From: Ectothiorhodospira mobilis
GTDB lineage: Bacteria; Pseudomonadota; Gammaproteobacteria; Ectothiorhodospirales; Ectothiorhodospiraceae
Length of the DNA: 64,000 nucleotides
Direction: 5' to 3'
Assembly: GCF_900114895.1 (NCBI RefSeq)
Contig: NZ_FOUO01000004.1
Location: 124,001 to 188,000, forward strand
Under the pieces are notes generated by a model. The model ran no database searches. It saw only the letters and a program-made list of their open reading frames with translations, and was not told the DNA's origin. Positions 23,665-31,897 of the stretch are shown in pieces. The translations under genes were made by a program, and so were the position numbers. Numbering within the stretch: the stretch's first letter is position 1; the number at the start of each line of letters is the position of its first letter.

Positions 23665-26423
23665 TGTCCCGGGCCGGGATCGAGCCGGCCGTGCGCAAGG
23701 GCCACGAGGCCTGGCGCACCATCTGGGAGCAGCTGGACGCGGCGGAGCGCAGCCGTGCGGTGATCGCCTTCCTGGAGCGTCTGCGGGACCCGGCGGCCCG
23801 GCTGGAGCGGGTCTGTGACGCCACCCTCAAGACCCTGGCCCGGCGCAAGCGCTTCCGTGTGGAGACCCTCAAACGCATGGGCAACCCCCAGCTGGCGGAG
23901 GTGCTGCTGCCCCATGTCCCCGCCGTCCTGGGGGCGCGGGAATGGACCCTGCTCTTCCTCGGCTACTTTGCGGACTACAAGACCGCCATCATGTGCCGGT
24001 TCCTGGATCTGTGCGGCGTGGAACACGACGAGCGTGGCTTCGTCGTGGGGGGCGATGAGCGGATCCGCCCGCCCCGGGACATGGAGGCGGTCACCGCCAC
24101 CCTGGTGGAGTCCTTCGGGGTACGGGAGGTGGCCTTGTATTTCGGGGTCCTGCGGCTCATGGACCCGGAGCTCTGGCAGTTCCTGGAGCCGGTCCTGCCG
24201 GGGCTGTGGCAGGACTTAGAGGCACAGGGGGAGAAGCCGGAGGAGGGGGCCGGTCCCGTTTCCTGCGCCCCCACCCCTGCCCGGGAAGGCGGGGGCGCCC
24301 TGGACGTGTCCGAGGACTTCACCCAGCTGGACCGGGTGATCATCGAGCAGATCCTGGCCACCCTGTCCCGCCAGGACCGGGCCCTGACCCCGGACGAGCT
24401 GGTGGACCTGGTGGAGTCGGTCCATGCCCTGGATACCGGGCGCCAGCGCACCTATTTCCATCTGGGCTTTCTCGATGCCCTGCTGCCGGGGCGCGCGGCG
24501 GAGATGAACCGGCCGGAGATGAACGACGGCCGCCGCCACTGGTACCTCTCGGGTCTGCTGGCCGGCCATGTGCGCCAGCGCGACCACGAGGCGGTCAAGA
24601 CCTGCCTGCGCCGCCACGCCGATGCCCTGCGCGCCGCCTCCGCCATCCCCGGCGGGGCCGGGGCCAGCCTGGTGAACGAGGTCTATCCCTATCTCCTGGA
24701 GGCGGGTTTCACCCAGGAGGCCATCCGCCTGCTGCGGGGCCAGCGGCGGCACCTGACGGCCCGCACCGTGCGCCGGGTGCTGGAATCGGCTGCGCGCGCC
24801 CTGCACGCCGGCGAGGCGGAACTGGCCAATGTCCTCTTGGTGGAACTCAAGGAGGGGATGCCCCATGCCGCCCTGGACGCGGAGGAACAACGGGAACTCC
24901 ATCCCCTGCTGGAACGCCGGCTGGGCCAGGCCCTGCAGGCCCGGGGCAACTTCGCCGGGGCCCGGACCCTCTACCAGGGGCTGCTGGAGTCGGGGGGCGG
25001 CGAGGATCCGGGACTGCTGGCGGACATGGGGCTGGTACTGGGGGGATTCCGCAGCCTGGAGGAGCTGGAATTGCCCCAGGACGCCGAGCAGGGGCGCAAC
25101 CTCCTGGCCCAGCTGCGCAATGGCCGCCCCTACTTCTCGCAGGCCCTGGAGCGCTTTGGCCGCGCCGCGGTGGCGGCCCATTACGCCCTGGGTTTCATGG
25201 GCTATCTCACCTGGGTGGAGGCCGAAGGCCTGGATGCCGGCCGGGAGGAGGCCCTGGATCATGTCAACGAGGCCCTGGTGGGCCTGATGAGCGATGCCGC
25301 CTCCCTGGCGGCGGAACACCACGCCCTGTTGGACCGTTGCCGTTTCATGCAGTCGGTGCTCCTCATGGCGCGGCTGGACCGGGGTTCGGCCCGCGCCGCC
25401 ATGGAGGCCTGGCGGGCCATCGCCGGGGAGATGCCCGCCCTGGCGGGCCTGGGGGTGCAGCGGCTGATGGAATGTGCCGACCTGGTGGACCCCGCCCTGG
25501 CGGCGGAGATCGCCGAGGCGGTGTGGCGGCGCCACGGGGAGTCGGCCCCGGGGATCGTGGAGCGGCCGGAGTGGATCGCCCGCTCGGCCTATCTCCTGGA
25601 TGCCCTCCTGGCCCTGTGCCGGGAGAGCGCGGGGCGGGACAAGGCCGGGCAGTGGCGCCTGTGGTCTTCCCTGGTGTCCGCGGCCCTGTCCGCCGGGCGC
25701 GTGGAGATGGCCCAGGAGGGGCTGGACGCCCTGGAGTCCCTGGCCTCGGACAGCCGCTTCTGTCAGCCCCTGCTGGCCTGGCTGGAGGCCCCGGAACGGG
25801 TGGATCCGGCCTGGTCGGAGACGGAGGTGCTGCGCGCCCGGGTGCGGCTCTATCGCCGCCTGGGCAAGGACGCGGAGGCCTTTGCCCAGTTGCGCGCCCT
25901 GTTCTTCGCCCTGCGGGACACCCGCCCGGTGGAGGCGGGTCAGATCCTGGGCCTGTTCCGGGAGTACGGGGCCTCGCCGGAGCACTACGCCGACCTCTCC
26001 CTGCCCGCAGGGGAGGCCGCCGAGACGGGACAGGAGGCGGACCTGGACCGGCGGCTGCAGGAGGGGGCCGAGGTGACGGTGCTGTTCGTGGGGGGCAACG
26101 AGACCCAGGCACGCCATGCCGAGGAGGTGATCCGGACCGTGGCCGCGGACTGGCCCGGGGTGCGGGTGATCTTCCGCCTCACCGGCTGGTCCTCCAACTG
26201 GGGCCGGGAGGTGGATGCCCTGGCGCGCCAGGCGGCCGAGGCCGATGCCGTGGTGCTCATGACCATGATGCGCACCCTGCTGGGACGGGCCCTGCGGGAG
26301 GCCCTGAATGACCCGCCGCGGCCCTGGGTGCCCTGCACCGGTACCGGCCGCGGGGCCCTGGTGGAGAGCATCCGGCGGGCCGCCCGCGTCGGCCTGCGCA
26401 TGACCCTACAAGAGAGCCCGTAG
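23664..26423 (+). CDS. Large helical-repeat protein with DUF2325-like C-terminal domain, function unknown
   Basis: Translation from the ATG at 23664 gives 919 residues. The bulk is alpha-helical with repeat-like blocks resembling TPR or similar solenoids (HTARGN-type pattern LGQALQARGNFAGARTLYQG around residue 420). A low-complexity hinge lies near residues 188-212 (EKPEEGAGP...REGGGA). The last part, about residues 804-905, looks like DUF2325: VTVLFVGGNETQARHAEEVI, then AEADAVVLMTMMRTLLGRAL and a terminal PCTGTGRGALVESIRRA, the family's VGG and ADAVV signatures. No signal peptide or membrane span is seen. It follows the J-domain fusion gene and ends before a 16-base palindrome. I do not recognise the whole architecture; a scaffold or sensor with a nucleotide-fold-like tail is speculation. 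Confidence 0.8.
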   Translation: MSRAGIEPAVRKGHEAWRTIWEQLDAAERSRAVIAFLERLRDPAARLERVCDATLKTLARRKRFRVETLKRMGNPQLAEVLLPHVPAVLGAREWTLLFLGYFADYKTAIMCRFLDLCGVEHDERGFVVGGDERIRPPRDMEAVTATLVESFGVREVALYFGVLRLMDPELWQFLEPVLPGLWQDLEAQGEKPEEGAGPVSCAPTPAREGGGALDVSEDFTQLDRVIIEQILATLSRQDRALTPDELVDLVESVHALDTGRQRTYFHLGFLDALLPGRAAEMNRPEMNDGRRHWYLSGLLAGHVRQRDHEAVKTCLRRHADALRAASAIPGGAGASLVNEVYPYLLEAGFTQEAIRLLRGQRRHLTARTVRRVLESAARALHAGEAELANVLLVELKEGMPHAALDAEEQRELHPLLERRLGQALQARGNFAGARTLYQGLLESGGGEDPGLLADMGLVLGGFRSLEELELPQDAEQGRNLLAQLRNGRPYFSQALERFGRAAVAAHYALGFMGYLTWVEAEGLDAGREEALDHVNEALVGLMSDAASLAAEHHALLDRCRFMQSVLLMARLDRGSARAAMEAWRAIAGEMPALAGLGVQRLMECADLVDPALAAEIAEAVWRRHGESAPGIVERPEWIARSAYLLDALLALCRESAGRDKAGQWRLWSSLVSAALSAGRVEMAQEGLDALESLASDSRFCQPLLAWLEAPERVDPAWSETEVLRARVRLYRRLGKDAEAFAQLRALFFALRDTRPVEAGQILGLFREYGASPEHYADLSLPAGEAAETGQEADLDRRLQEGAEVTVLFVGGNETQARHAEEVIRTVAADWPGVRVIFRLTGWSSNWGREVDALARQAAEADAVVLMTMMRTLLGRALREALNDPPRPWVPCTGTGRGALVESIRRAARVGLRMTLQESP

Positions 26424-26448
26424 ACGGCGCCGCCGGTGCGGCGTGGAC

Positions 26449-26483
26449 GGTACCCTCCCCTTGCGATGCAAGGGGAGGGTACC
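26449..26483. repeat. 16-base perfect palindromic stem
   Basis: GGTACCCTCCCCTTGC (26449-26464) pairs with its exact complement (26468-26483) across a 3-base loop GAT. It lies 25 bases past the stop of the 919-residue gene. No T tract follows, so it may be a terminator of unusual type or a repetitive extragenic palindrome. Confidence 0.55.
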
Positions 26484-26541
26484 CGGTATCTTGCAGAAGC
26501 GGCTTTTGCCGGCCCTGGGGGTGCGTTCGTCGCGTTTTGGC

Positions 26542-26576
26542 TTGCAAGCCCTTGCGCTACCTGATCCAATGCGCCC
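26542..26576 (+). promoter_or_regulatory. Promoter of the PilZ-like gene, probably leaderless
   Basis: TTGCAA (26542-26547), a 17-base spacer and TCCAAT (26565-26570) are followed six bases later by the ATG of the PilZ-like gene. That places the transcript start at or next to the start codon, and no ribosome site is present. Confidence 0.45.
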
Positions 26577-27128
26577 ATGGGTGAAGACGATCCTTTCGAC
26601 AGTGTCCTGTCCATCCGCGACCGTCTGCCCCTGCGCTGGTGGGTGGCCGAGCCGCCCGGGGACGAGGGGATGGCCCGGATCAACGAGGCCAATGAGAGCC
26701 TGTTGCGGGTCTGTGCCAGTCTGGACGATGCCGCGCCCCATCCGGTGGAAGAGGCCGGGGAGCTCTCCCACGAGTTGCAGCGCATCGAGTCCAAGCTCAA
26801 CGTCCTCGTGGAGATGGTGGGTTCGCTGCTGCACAGTCAGGCGCAACTGCCCCCGGCCGTATCCATGCGCATCGCCTCGACGGGGCTGGCCTGGGAGAGT
26901 CGGGACCGGGTCCCGCCGGGGACCGGACTGCAACTGCACTGGTATCTGTGCCCCCATTTTCCCCGTCCCCTGGAACTCTTCGCCCGCAGTTGTGCGAACC
27001 CGGAAGAGGGCATCACGGCCCGGTTCGAAGGGCTCAGCCCCCAGGTGGAGGACGGCATCCAGAAGATGATCTTCCGACGTCACCGGCGCAGCATCGCCCA
27101 ATCCCGTGCCCGCAGGGGAACGGACTGA
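26577..27128 (+). CDS. PilZ-like protein adjacent to fleQ
   Basis: The 183-residue product looks like the PilZ-type proteins often encoded next to fleQ in polar-flagellated gammaproteobacteria. A helical segment ([23 protein letters not shown], residues about 63-85) is followed by a strand-rich domain: [17 protein letters not shown], then [20 protein letters not shown]. In true c-di-GMP binders the second motif reads D/N-x-S-x-x-G; here it is R-I-A-S-T-G, so both key positions are changed and c-di-GMP binding is doubtful. It overlaps nothing and precedes fleQ by 41 bases, suggesting co-transcription and a role in flagellar regulation. The family call is moderate. Confidence 0.65.
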   Translation: MGEDDPFDSVLSIRDRLPLRWWVAEPPGDEGMARINEANESLLRVCASLDDAAPHPVEEAGELSHELQRIESKLNVLVEMVGSLLHSQAQLPPAVSMRIASTGLAWESRDRVPPGTGLQLHWYLCPHFPRPLELFARSCANPEEGITARFEGLSPQVEDGIQKMIFRRHRRSIAQSRARRGTD

Positions 27129-27169
27129 AGGCATCGCGCCGTTCGAGCTTCACACACCGGATCACATCC

Positions 27170-28639
27170 ATGGCACCTGAACAATCCAGCACCACGTCCA
27201 CAGGGGAAGTCCACTGGCCGCGGATGCCCCGCCGCGTCCTGGTGATGGCCGACGATGCGGAGCGGGCCCGCCGCCTGCAGACGGTGCTGGAGTTTCTGGA
27301 ATGCACCCCCGTGCTCCACGGCGACGGGCCTGTGTCGGCGCAGGAGGGGGACTGGCTCATGGTCCTGGCCAGCGGTTGCCTGGGGCTGCCGGATCCCGGG
27401 GTGCTGGAGGCCCTGGCCGGGGATGGAGGCCCCGTCCCCCCCATGGCCCTGGTGGGGGCGGCGGAGGAGTTCGACCCCCTTCCGGAGGCGCTGCAGCCGT
27501 GGCTGCTGCGCCGCCTGGATTATCCCCCGCGCTTTCATCAACTGGCCGATACCCTGCAGCGGGCCCGGCACCTGATGGTGAATGGCACGGATAGGGGCAG
27601 CGGGGCCAGCCGTCAGGCCCTGTCCCGTTCCCTGGTGGGCAGCAACCGCCGCATGCGCCGTATCCGCGAGCTCATCGAGCAGGTGGCGGCCACGGAGGCC
27701 AATGTCCTCATCCTGGGGGAGACCGGCACCGGCAAGGAGGTGGTGGCGCGCAACGTGCACCGCTGCTCCTCGCGCCGGGACAAACCCTTTGTGGCGGTGA
27801 ACTGCGGGGCGATCCCGGGTGATCTGCTGGAGAGTGAACTCTTCGGACACGAGAAGGGGGCCTTCACCGGGGCCATCAGCAGCCGCGCCGGGCGCTTCGA
27901 ACTGGCCCAGGGGGGTACCCTGTTCCTGGATGAGATCGGCGATATGCCCCTGCCCATGCAGGTGAAGCTGTTGCGGGTCCTGCAGGAGCGCACCTTCGAA
28001 CGGGTGGGAGGCACCAAGACCCTCACCACCGATGCCCGCATCATCGCCGCCACCCACCGCAATCTGGAGGAATCCATCGGCGAGGGGCGCTTTCGCGAGG
28101 ACCTGTACTACCGCCTGAACGTCTTCCCCATCGAGGTGCCTTCGCTGCGCGAGCGCATCGAGGACCTGCCGCTGCTCATCGGCGAACTGATCCACCGCAT
28201 GGAGGCGGAAGGGCGGGGCAGCGTGCGCCTGTCCGAAGGGGCCCTGCGGGTGCTGGCGCAGCATGACTGGCCGGGCAACGTGCGTGAACTGGCCAATCTG
28301 GTGGAGCGCCTGGCCATCATGCATCCCGGGGAGACGGTTGCCCCCGCGGACCTTCCGGCCAAGTTCCGGGGCGGGATCGATGCCGCCGAACTGGAGGATC
28401 TCTCCCGCGACGGGGGTGCCCCGGACGGAGGGTTTCCCCTGGGGGGGCTCCCCGAGGATGGGGTGGATCTGAAGGAGTATATCGGCGCACTGGAGACCCG
28501 GCTCATCCGCGAGGCCCTGGAGCGGGCCGACGGGGTGGTGGCCCACGCCGCCAAGTTGCTGGGGATGCGCCGCACCACCCTGGTGGAGCGCATGCGCAAA
28601 TTCGGCATCAGTCGCCCCGAGGATGCGACGGAAACCTGA
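27170..28639 (+). CDS. fleQ: Sigma-54-dependent master flagellar regulator FleQ
   Basis: FleQ-type proteins are c-di-GMP-responsive enhancer-binding proteins that switch on early flagellar genes. The 489-residue product has a divergent receiver-like N-terminal domain without the usual phospho-acceptor Asp pattern ([20 protein letters not shown]), then an AAA+ domain ([20 protein letters not shown]; Walker A GETGTGKE near residue 183; GAFTGA sigma-54 contact loop near 229; DEIGD Walker B), and a Fis-type helix-turn-helix ([20 protein letters not shown]). An arginine of the FleQ-type c-di-GMP site cannot be assigned by eye. The ATG at 27170 lacks a clear ribosome site; one at 27224 is an alternative. 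It lies between the PilZ-like gene and a sigma-54 promoter serving the next regulator. Confidence 0.9.
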   Translation: MAPEQSSTTSTGEVHWPRMPRRVLVMADDAERARRLQTVLEFLECTPVLHGDGPVSAQEGDWLMVLASGCLGLPDPGVLEALAGDGGPVPPMALVGAAEEFDPLPEALQPWLLRRLDYPPRFHQLADTLQRARHLMVNGTDRGSGASRQALSRSLVGSNRRMRRIRELIEQVAATEANVLILGETGTGKEVVARNVHRCSSRRDKPFVAVNCGAIPGDLLESELFGHEKGAFTGAISSRAGRFELAQGGTLFLDEIGDMPLPMQVKLLRVLQERTFERVGGTKTLTTDARIIAATHRNLEESIGEGRFREDLYYRLNVFPIEVPSLRERIEDLPLLIGELIHRMEAEGRGSVRLSEGALRVLAQHDWPGNVRELANLVERLAIMHPGETVAPADLPAKFRGGIDAAELEDLSRDGGAPDGGFPLGGLPEDGVDLKEYIGALETRLIREALERADGVVAHAAKLLGMRRTTLVERMRKFGISRPEDATET

Positions 28640-28691
28640 CGCCCTGCCTTCCCTTCCTTCCAAGCTCTTGATTCTGAAGGGCTTATAAATC

Positions 28692-28707
28692 TGGCATACA
28701 ACCTGCT
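28692..28707 (+). promoter_or_regulatory. Sigma-54 promoter before the FlrC-like gene
   Basis: TGGCATACAACCTGCT has GG at 28693-28694 and GC at 28705-28706 with exactly 10 bases between, the required -24/-12 spacing. It fits activation of the second regulator by FleQ. Confidence 0.7.
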
Positions 28708-28797
28708 TCCTTCCGGGTGACGCCCCTTTATCCGCCGGATCACCGGCGCAAGGCGTTCCAGCCGGGGCCCAACCGGACCATATTCGGAGCAGGTGCA

Positions 28798-29814
28798 ATG
28801 ACCCAATCGACCCTACTGACCACGGACCCGGAGGACGGGGCCACCGAACTGGTCGCCGAGGATCCCAGGAGCCGGGAGTTGCTGGAGTTGGCCGGCCGTG
28901 TGGCGGCCTCGGACGTGACCGTGATGCTCAACGGGGAATCGGGTGTCGGCAAAGAGATCTTCGCCCGGTTCATCCACGCCCGTTCCCATCGCGCCGACGG
29001 ACCCTTCGTGGCGGTCAACTGCGCGGCCATCCCCGAGAACATGCTGGAGGCCATCCTGTTCGGCCACGAGCGGGGGGCCTTCACCGGCGCCGTCGAGGCC
29101 CGGCCGGGCAAGTTCGAACTGGCCCAGGGCGGGACGCTGCTGCTGGATGAGATCTCGGAGATGGACCAGGCCCTGCAGGCCAAGCTGCTGCGGGTGTTGC
29201 AGGAGCGGGAGGTGGAACGTCTCGGCGGCCGCCGCCCCATGGCCATGGATGTGCGTGTCCTGGCCACTTCCAACCGCAATCTGCAGGCAGCGGTGGCCGA
29301 AGGCCTGTTCCGCGAGGACCTGTTCTACCGTCTCAATGTCTTCCCCCTGCATATCCCGCCGCTGCGGGAGCGCCCGGGGGACATCCTGCCCCTGGCGCGG
29401 CGCATGATCGAGCGGTACGGCCGGGGGATCCACCGGGTCCGGCTCACCCAGACGGCGGCGGCGCGGCTGGTGGATCACCCCTGGCCGGGCAATGTGCGGG
29501 AACTGGATAATGTCGTCCAACGCGCCATGATCCTGCACGAAGGCGACAGCATCGACGCCGATGACATCCGTTTTGAGACCGGTTCCCCATTGAATTACGA
29601 CCGTGGGGAGGACTTCGGCGGCCTCATGCCATCCGCCCCGCGGTCCCAACGTCTGGGGGACACCCTGCGTTCCCGGGAGGAGCAGCTCATCCTCGATGCC
29701 CTGCGGGAGGAGGCGGGCAGCCGTAAGGAGGCCGCCGCCCGGTTGGGCATCAGCCCCCGGACCCTGCGCTACAAACTGGCGCGTCTGCGGGAGGCGGGCG
29801 TGAGCATCCCCTGA
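28798..29814 (+). CDS. Receiver-less FlrC/FleR-type sigma-54 activator
   Basis: This 338-residue enhancer-binding protein consists of an AAA+ domain and a DNA-binding tail only. Walker A ([11 protein letters not shown]) is at about residue 45, so there is no room for the 120-residue receiver domain that FleR and FlrC normally carry, and no fleS/flrB sensor kinase gene is nearby. GAFTGA is intact ([20 protein letters not shown]), as are DEISEM and the NVRELDN sensor II region, followed by a Fis-type helix-turn-helix ([22 protein letters not shown]). Position after fleQ and before fliE, behind a sigma-54 promoter, marks it as the class III flagellar activator. Control by phosphorylation seems lost; the ATG at 28798 is the only sensible start. 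Confidence 0.85.
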   Translation: MTQSTLLTTDPEDGATELVAEDPRSRELLELAGRVAASDVTVMLNGESGVGKEIFARFIHARSHRADGPFVAVNCAAIPENMLEAILFGHERGAFTGAVEARPGKFELAQGGTLLLDEISEMDQALQAKLLRVLQEREVERLGGRRPMAMDVRVLATSNRNLQAAVAEGLFREDLFYRLNVFPLHIPPLRERPGDILPLARRMIERYGRGIHRVRLTQTAAARLVDHPWPGNVRELDNVVQRAMILHEGDSIDADDIRFETGSPLNYDRGEDFGGLMPSAPRSQRLGDTLRSREEQLILDALREEAGSRKEAAARLGISPRTLRYKLARLREAGVSIP

Positions 29815-29832
29815 GCCCGCCGGGCAGTTGCC

Positions 29833-29846
29833 GGCAGGGCCTTTGT
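29833..29846 (+). promoter_or_regulatory. Probable sigma-54 promoter before fliE
   Basis: GGCAGGGCCTTTGT has GG and GT separated by 10 bases, with TTTGTA in place of the usual TTGCA. It lies 46 bases before fliE. The match is fair, and the same TTGT variant appears before fliK. Confidence 0.5.
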
Positions 29847-29891
29847 AGAAATCCACGAGAGCTAGGGCATCCCGTTCAGGAGGATCAAGCC

Positions 29892-30215
29892 ATGAGCAAT
29901 ACACAGATCGACCAGGTGCTGCAGCAGATGCGGGTACTGGCGGCCAGCGCCGGATTGGAACAGGGCGCGGGGCAGCAACAGGGCACGGCACAGCCCAGCT
30001 TCGCGGCCATGCTGCGCCAGTCCATGGACAAGGTGAACGAATACCAGCAGACCAGCGGTGAGCTCACCACCCGCTTCGAGAAGGGGGATCCGGATACGGA
30101 TCTGGTGGATGTCATGGTGGCCAAGCAGAAGGCGAGCGTCGCCTTCGAGGCCACCATGCAGGTGCGCAATCGCTTGGTGTCCGCCTATCAGGACATCATG
30201 AACATGCAGGTCTGA
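29892..30215 (+). CDS. fliE: Flagellar hook-basal body protein FliE
   Basis: FliE links the MS ring to the proximal rod and is the first rod component exported. The 107-residue protein has a variable N-terminus and the conserved C-terminal half: [20 protein letters not shown], then [44 protein letters not shown](Q)V. AGGAGG lies eight bases before the ATG. It heads the fliEFGHIJ block behind a likely sigma-54 promoter. Length and motifs are normal for the family. Confidence 0.95.
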   Translation: MSNTQIDQVLQQMRVLAASAGLEQGAGQQQGTAQPSFAAMLRQSMDKVNEYQQTSGELTTRFEKGDPDTDLVDVMVAKQKASVAFEATMQVRNRLVSAYQDIMNMQV

Positions 30216-30235
30216 GGACATATTGAGAAGCCGCC

Positions 30236-31897
30236 ATGGCCACTTCACTGACCGCCACGCTGAACCAGCAGATGCAGGGGTTCACCCAGCTGCCGAAGCA
30301 GAGCCAGATTGGCCTGATCGTCGGCATCGCCGCCGCCGTTGCACTGGTGGTGAGCCTGTTCATCTGGCTCACCCGGCCGGAGTACTCCATCCTGTATCCC
30401 GATCTGGGGCAGCGCGAGGCCGGGGAGGTGATGCAGGCCCTGGAGGCCCGGGGCATCCCCCACAAGGTGGACCCGATCACGGGGGCCCTGACGGTGCCCG
30501 CGGAGCAGGTCCACGAGGCACGCCTGCAACTGGCCACCGAGGGGCTGCCCAAGTCCTCGGGTTTCGGCTTTGAACTCATGCAGCAGGAGCAGGGCATCGG
30601 TACCAGCCGACTGGTGGAGACGGCCCGCTACCATCGCGCCCTGGAGGGGGAACTGGCCCGTTCCATCGCCACCCTCTCCAGTGTGGAATCGGCGCGGGTG
30701 CACCTGGCCATGCCCAAAGAATCGGTCTTTGTGCGCGACCGCAGCCAGCCCAGCGCATCGGTGGTGCTGACCCTGCACCCCGGCCGTACCCTGTCCGAAC
30801 ACCGGGTGGCGGGGATCGTGCATCTGGTGGCCTCCAGTATCCCGGACATGGAGCCGGAGCGGGTCACCGTGGTGGACCAGCGAGGGAATCTGCTGACCCC
30901 GGAGGATCCGGCCGGGAGCTCCATGGATCTCTCCATCCGCAACCTGGAGTTCCGGCGGCAGGTGGAGGCCGACTATCGGCAGCGCATCGAGGACCTGCTC
31001 ACGCCCCTGGTGGGCAAGGACGGTGTGCGCGCTCAGGTGTCCACGGAGATGGACTTCTCCCGCATCGAGCGCACCATGGAGAACTACGATCCCGAGACCA
31101 TCGCCCTGCGCAGCGAGCAGATCTCCGAGGAGAAGCGCCGCGGCGGGCCGCAGGATATGGGGATCCCCGGGGCCTTGACCAACCAGCCCCCGGATGGCGG
31201 TGAGCTGGGCGCCGAGGGGGAGGGCATGCTCGAGGGTGCGCCGGCCGGTCAGCTGCCCGTTTCCTCCAGCCGTCAGGCCACCCGAAACTATGAGGTGGAC
31301 CGTACCGTCAGTCATGTGCAGGAGGCCCCCGGGGCCATCCGCCGGCTTTCGGTGGCCGTGGTGGTGGATTTCCAGGAGCGGGTGAACGAGGATGGGGAGA
31401 CGGTGAGCGAACCCGTGCCCCCGGAGGAGCTGGACCGCATCGAGGGCCTGGTGCGTGAGGCCGTGGGCTTCAACCCCGCCCGGGGCGACACGGTGGAGGT
31501 GGTCTCCGCCCCGTTCGTGGGTCTGCCCGAGCCCGAACCGAAGCCGGAACCGGCCCTCTGGGAGCAGCCCTGGTTCCAGGATCTGGCGCGCACCGGCTTG
31601 CTGGCCCTGGTGGGACTGCTGCTGATCCTCCTGGTGGTACGTCCGCTCATGCGCAACCTGGCCGCCCAGGGGGGCGCCGGGGAGGCCGAAGGCGGCGCGG
31701 AAGGAGAAGGCGAGGAAGGTATGGGCGAGGATCAGCTGAGTCTGACCCACGAGGGGGGCGAGGAGGCCATGGCCCTGCCCGGGAAGAAACCCGCCAGTTA
31801 CGAGGCCAACCTCGAACGTGTGCGGGAACTGATCAAGGACGATCCCAAACTGGTGGCACAAGTGGTGAAGAACTGGGTGGCGGAAGATGGAGCCTAA
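30236..31897 (+). CDS. fliF: Flagellar MS-ring protein FliF
   Basis: FliF oligomerises into the MS ring in the inner membrane that houses the export gate and carries the C ring. The 553-residue protein has a first membrane helix at about residues 22-44 (LIVGIAAAVALVVSLFIWL), the YscJ/FliF periplasmic domains (YSILYPDLGQREAGEVMQAL; VARVHLAMPKESVFVR-type region), and a second helix near residue 450 (TGLLALVGLLLILLVV). The cytoplasmic tail for FliG binding ends the protein. The last 11 bases overlap the start of fliG, implying coupled synthesis. Confidence 0.96.
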   Translation: MATSLTATLNQQMQGFTQLPKQSQIGLIVGIAAAVALVVSLFIWLTRPEYSILYPDLGQREAGEVMQALEARGIPHKVDPITGALTVPAEQVHEARLQLATEGLPKSSGFGFELMQQEQGIGTSRLVETARYHRALEGELARSIATLSSVESARVHLAMPKESVFVRDRSQPSASVVLTLHPGRTLSEHRVAGIVHLVASSIPDMEPERVTVVDQRGNLLTPEDPAGSSMDLSIRNLEFRRQVEADYRQRIEDLLTPLVGKDGVRAQVSTEMDFSRIERTMENYDPETIALRSEQISEEKRRGGPQDMGIPGALTNQPPDGGELGAEGEGMLEGAPAGQLPVSSSRQATRNYEVDRTVSHVQEAPGAIRRLSVAVVVDFQERVNEDGETVSEPVPPEELDRIEGLVREAVGFNPARGDTVEVVSAPFVGLPEPEPKPEPALWEQPWFQDLARTGLLALVGLLLILLVVRPLMRNLAAQGGAGEAEGGAEGEGEEGMGEDQLSLTHEGGEEAMALPGKKPASYEANLERVRELIKDDPKLVAQVVKNWVAEDGA

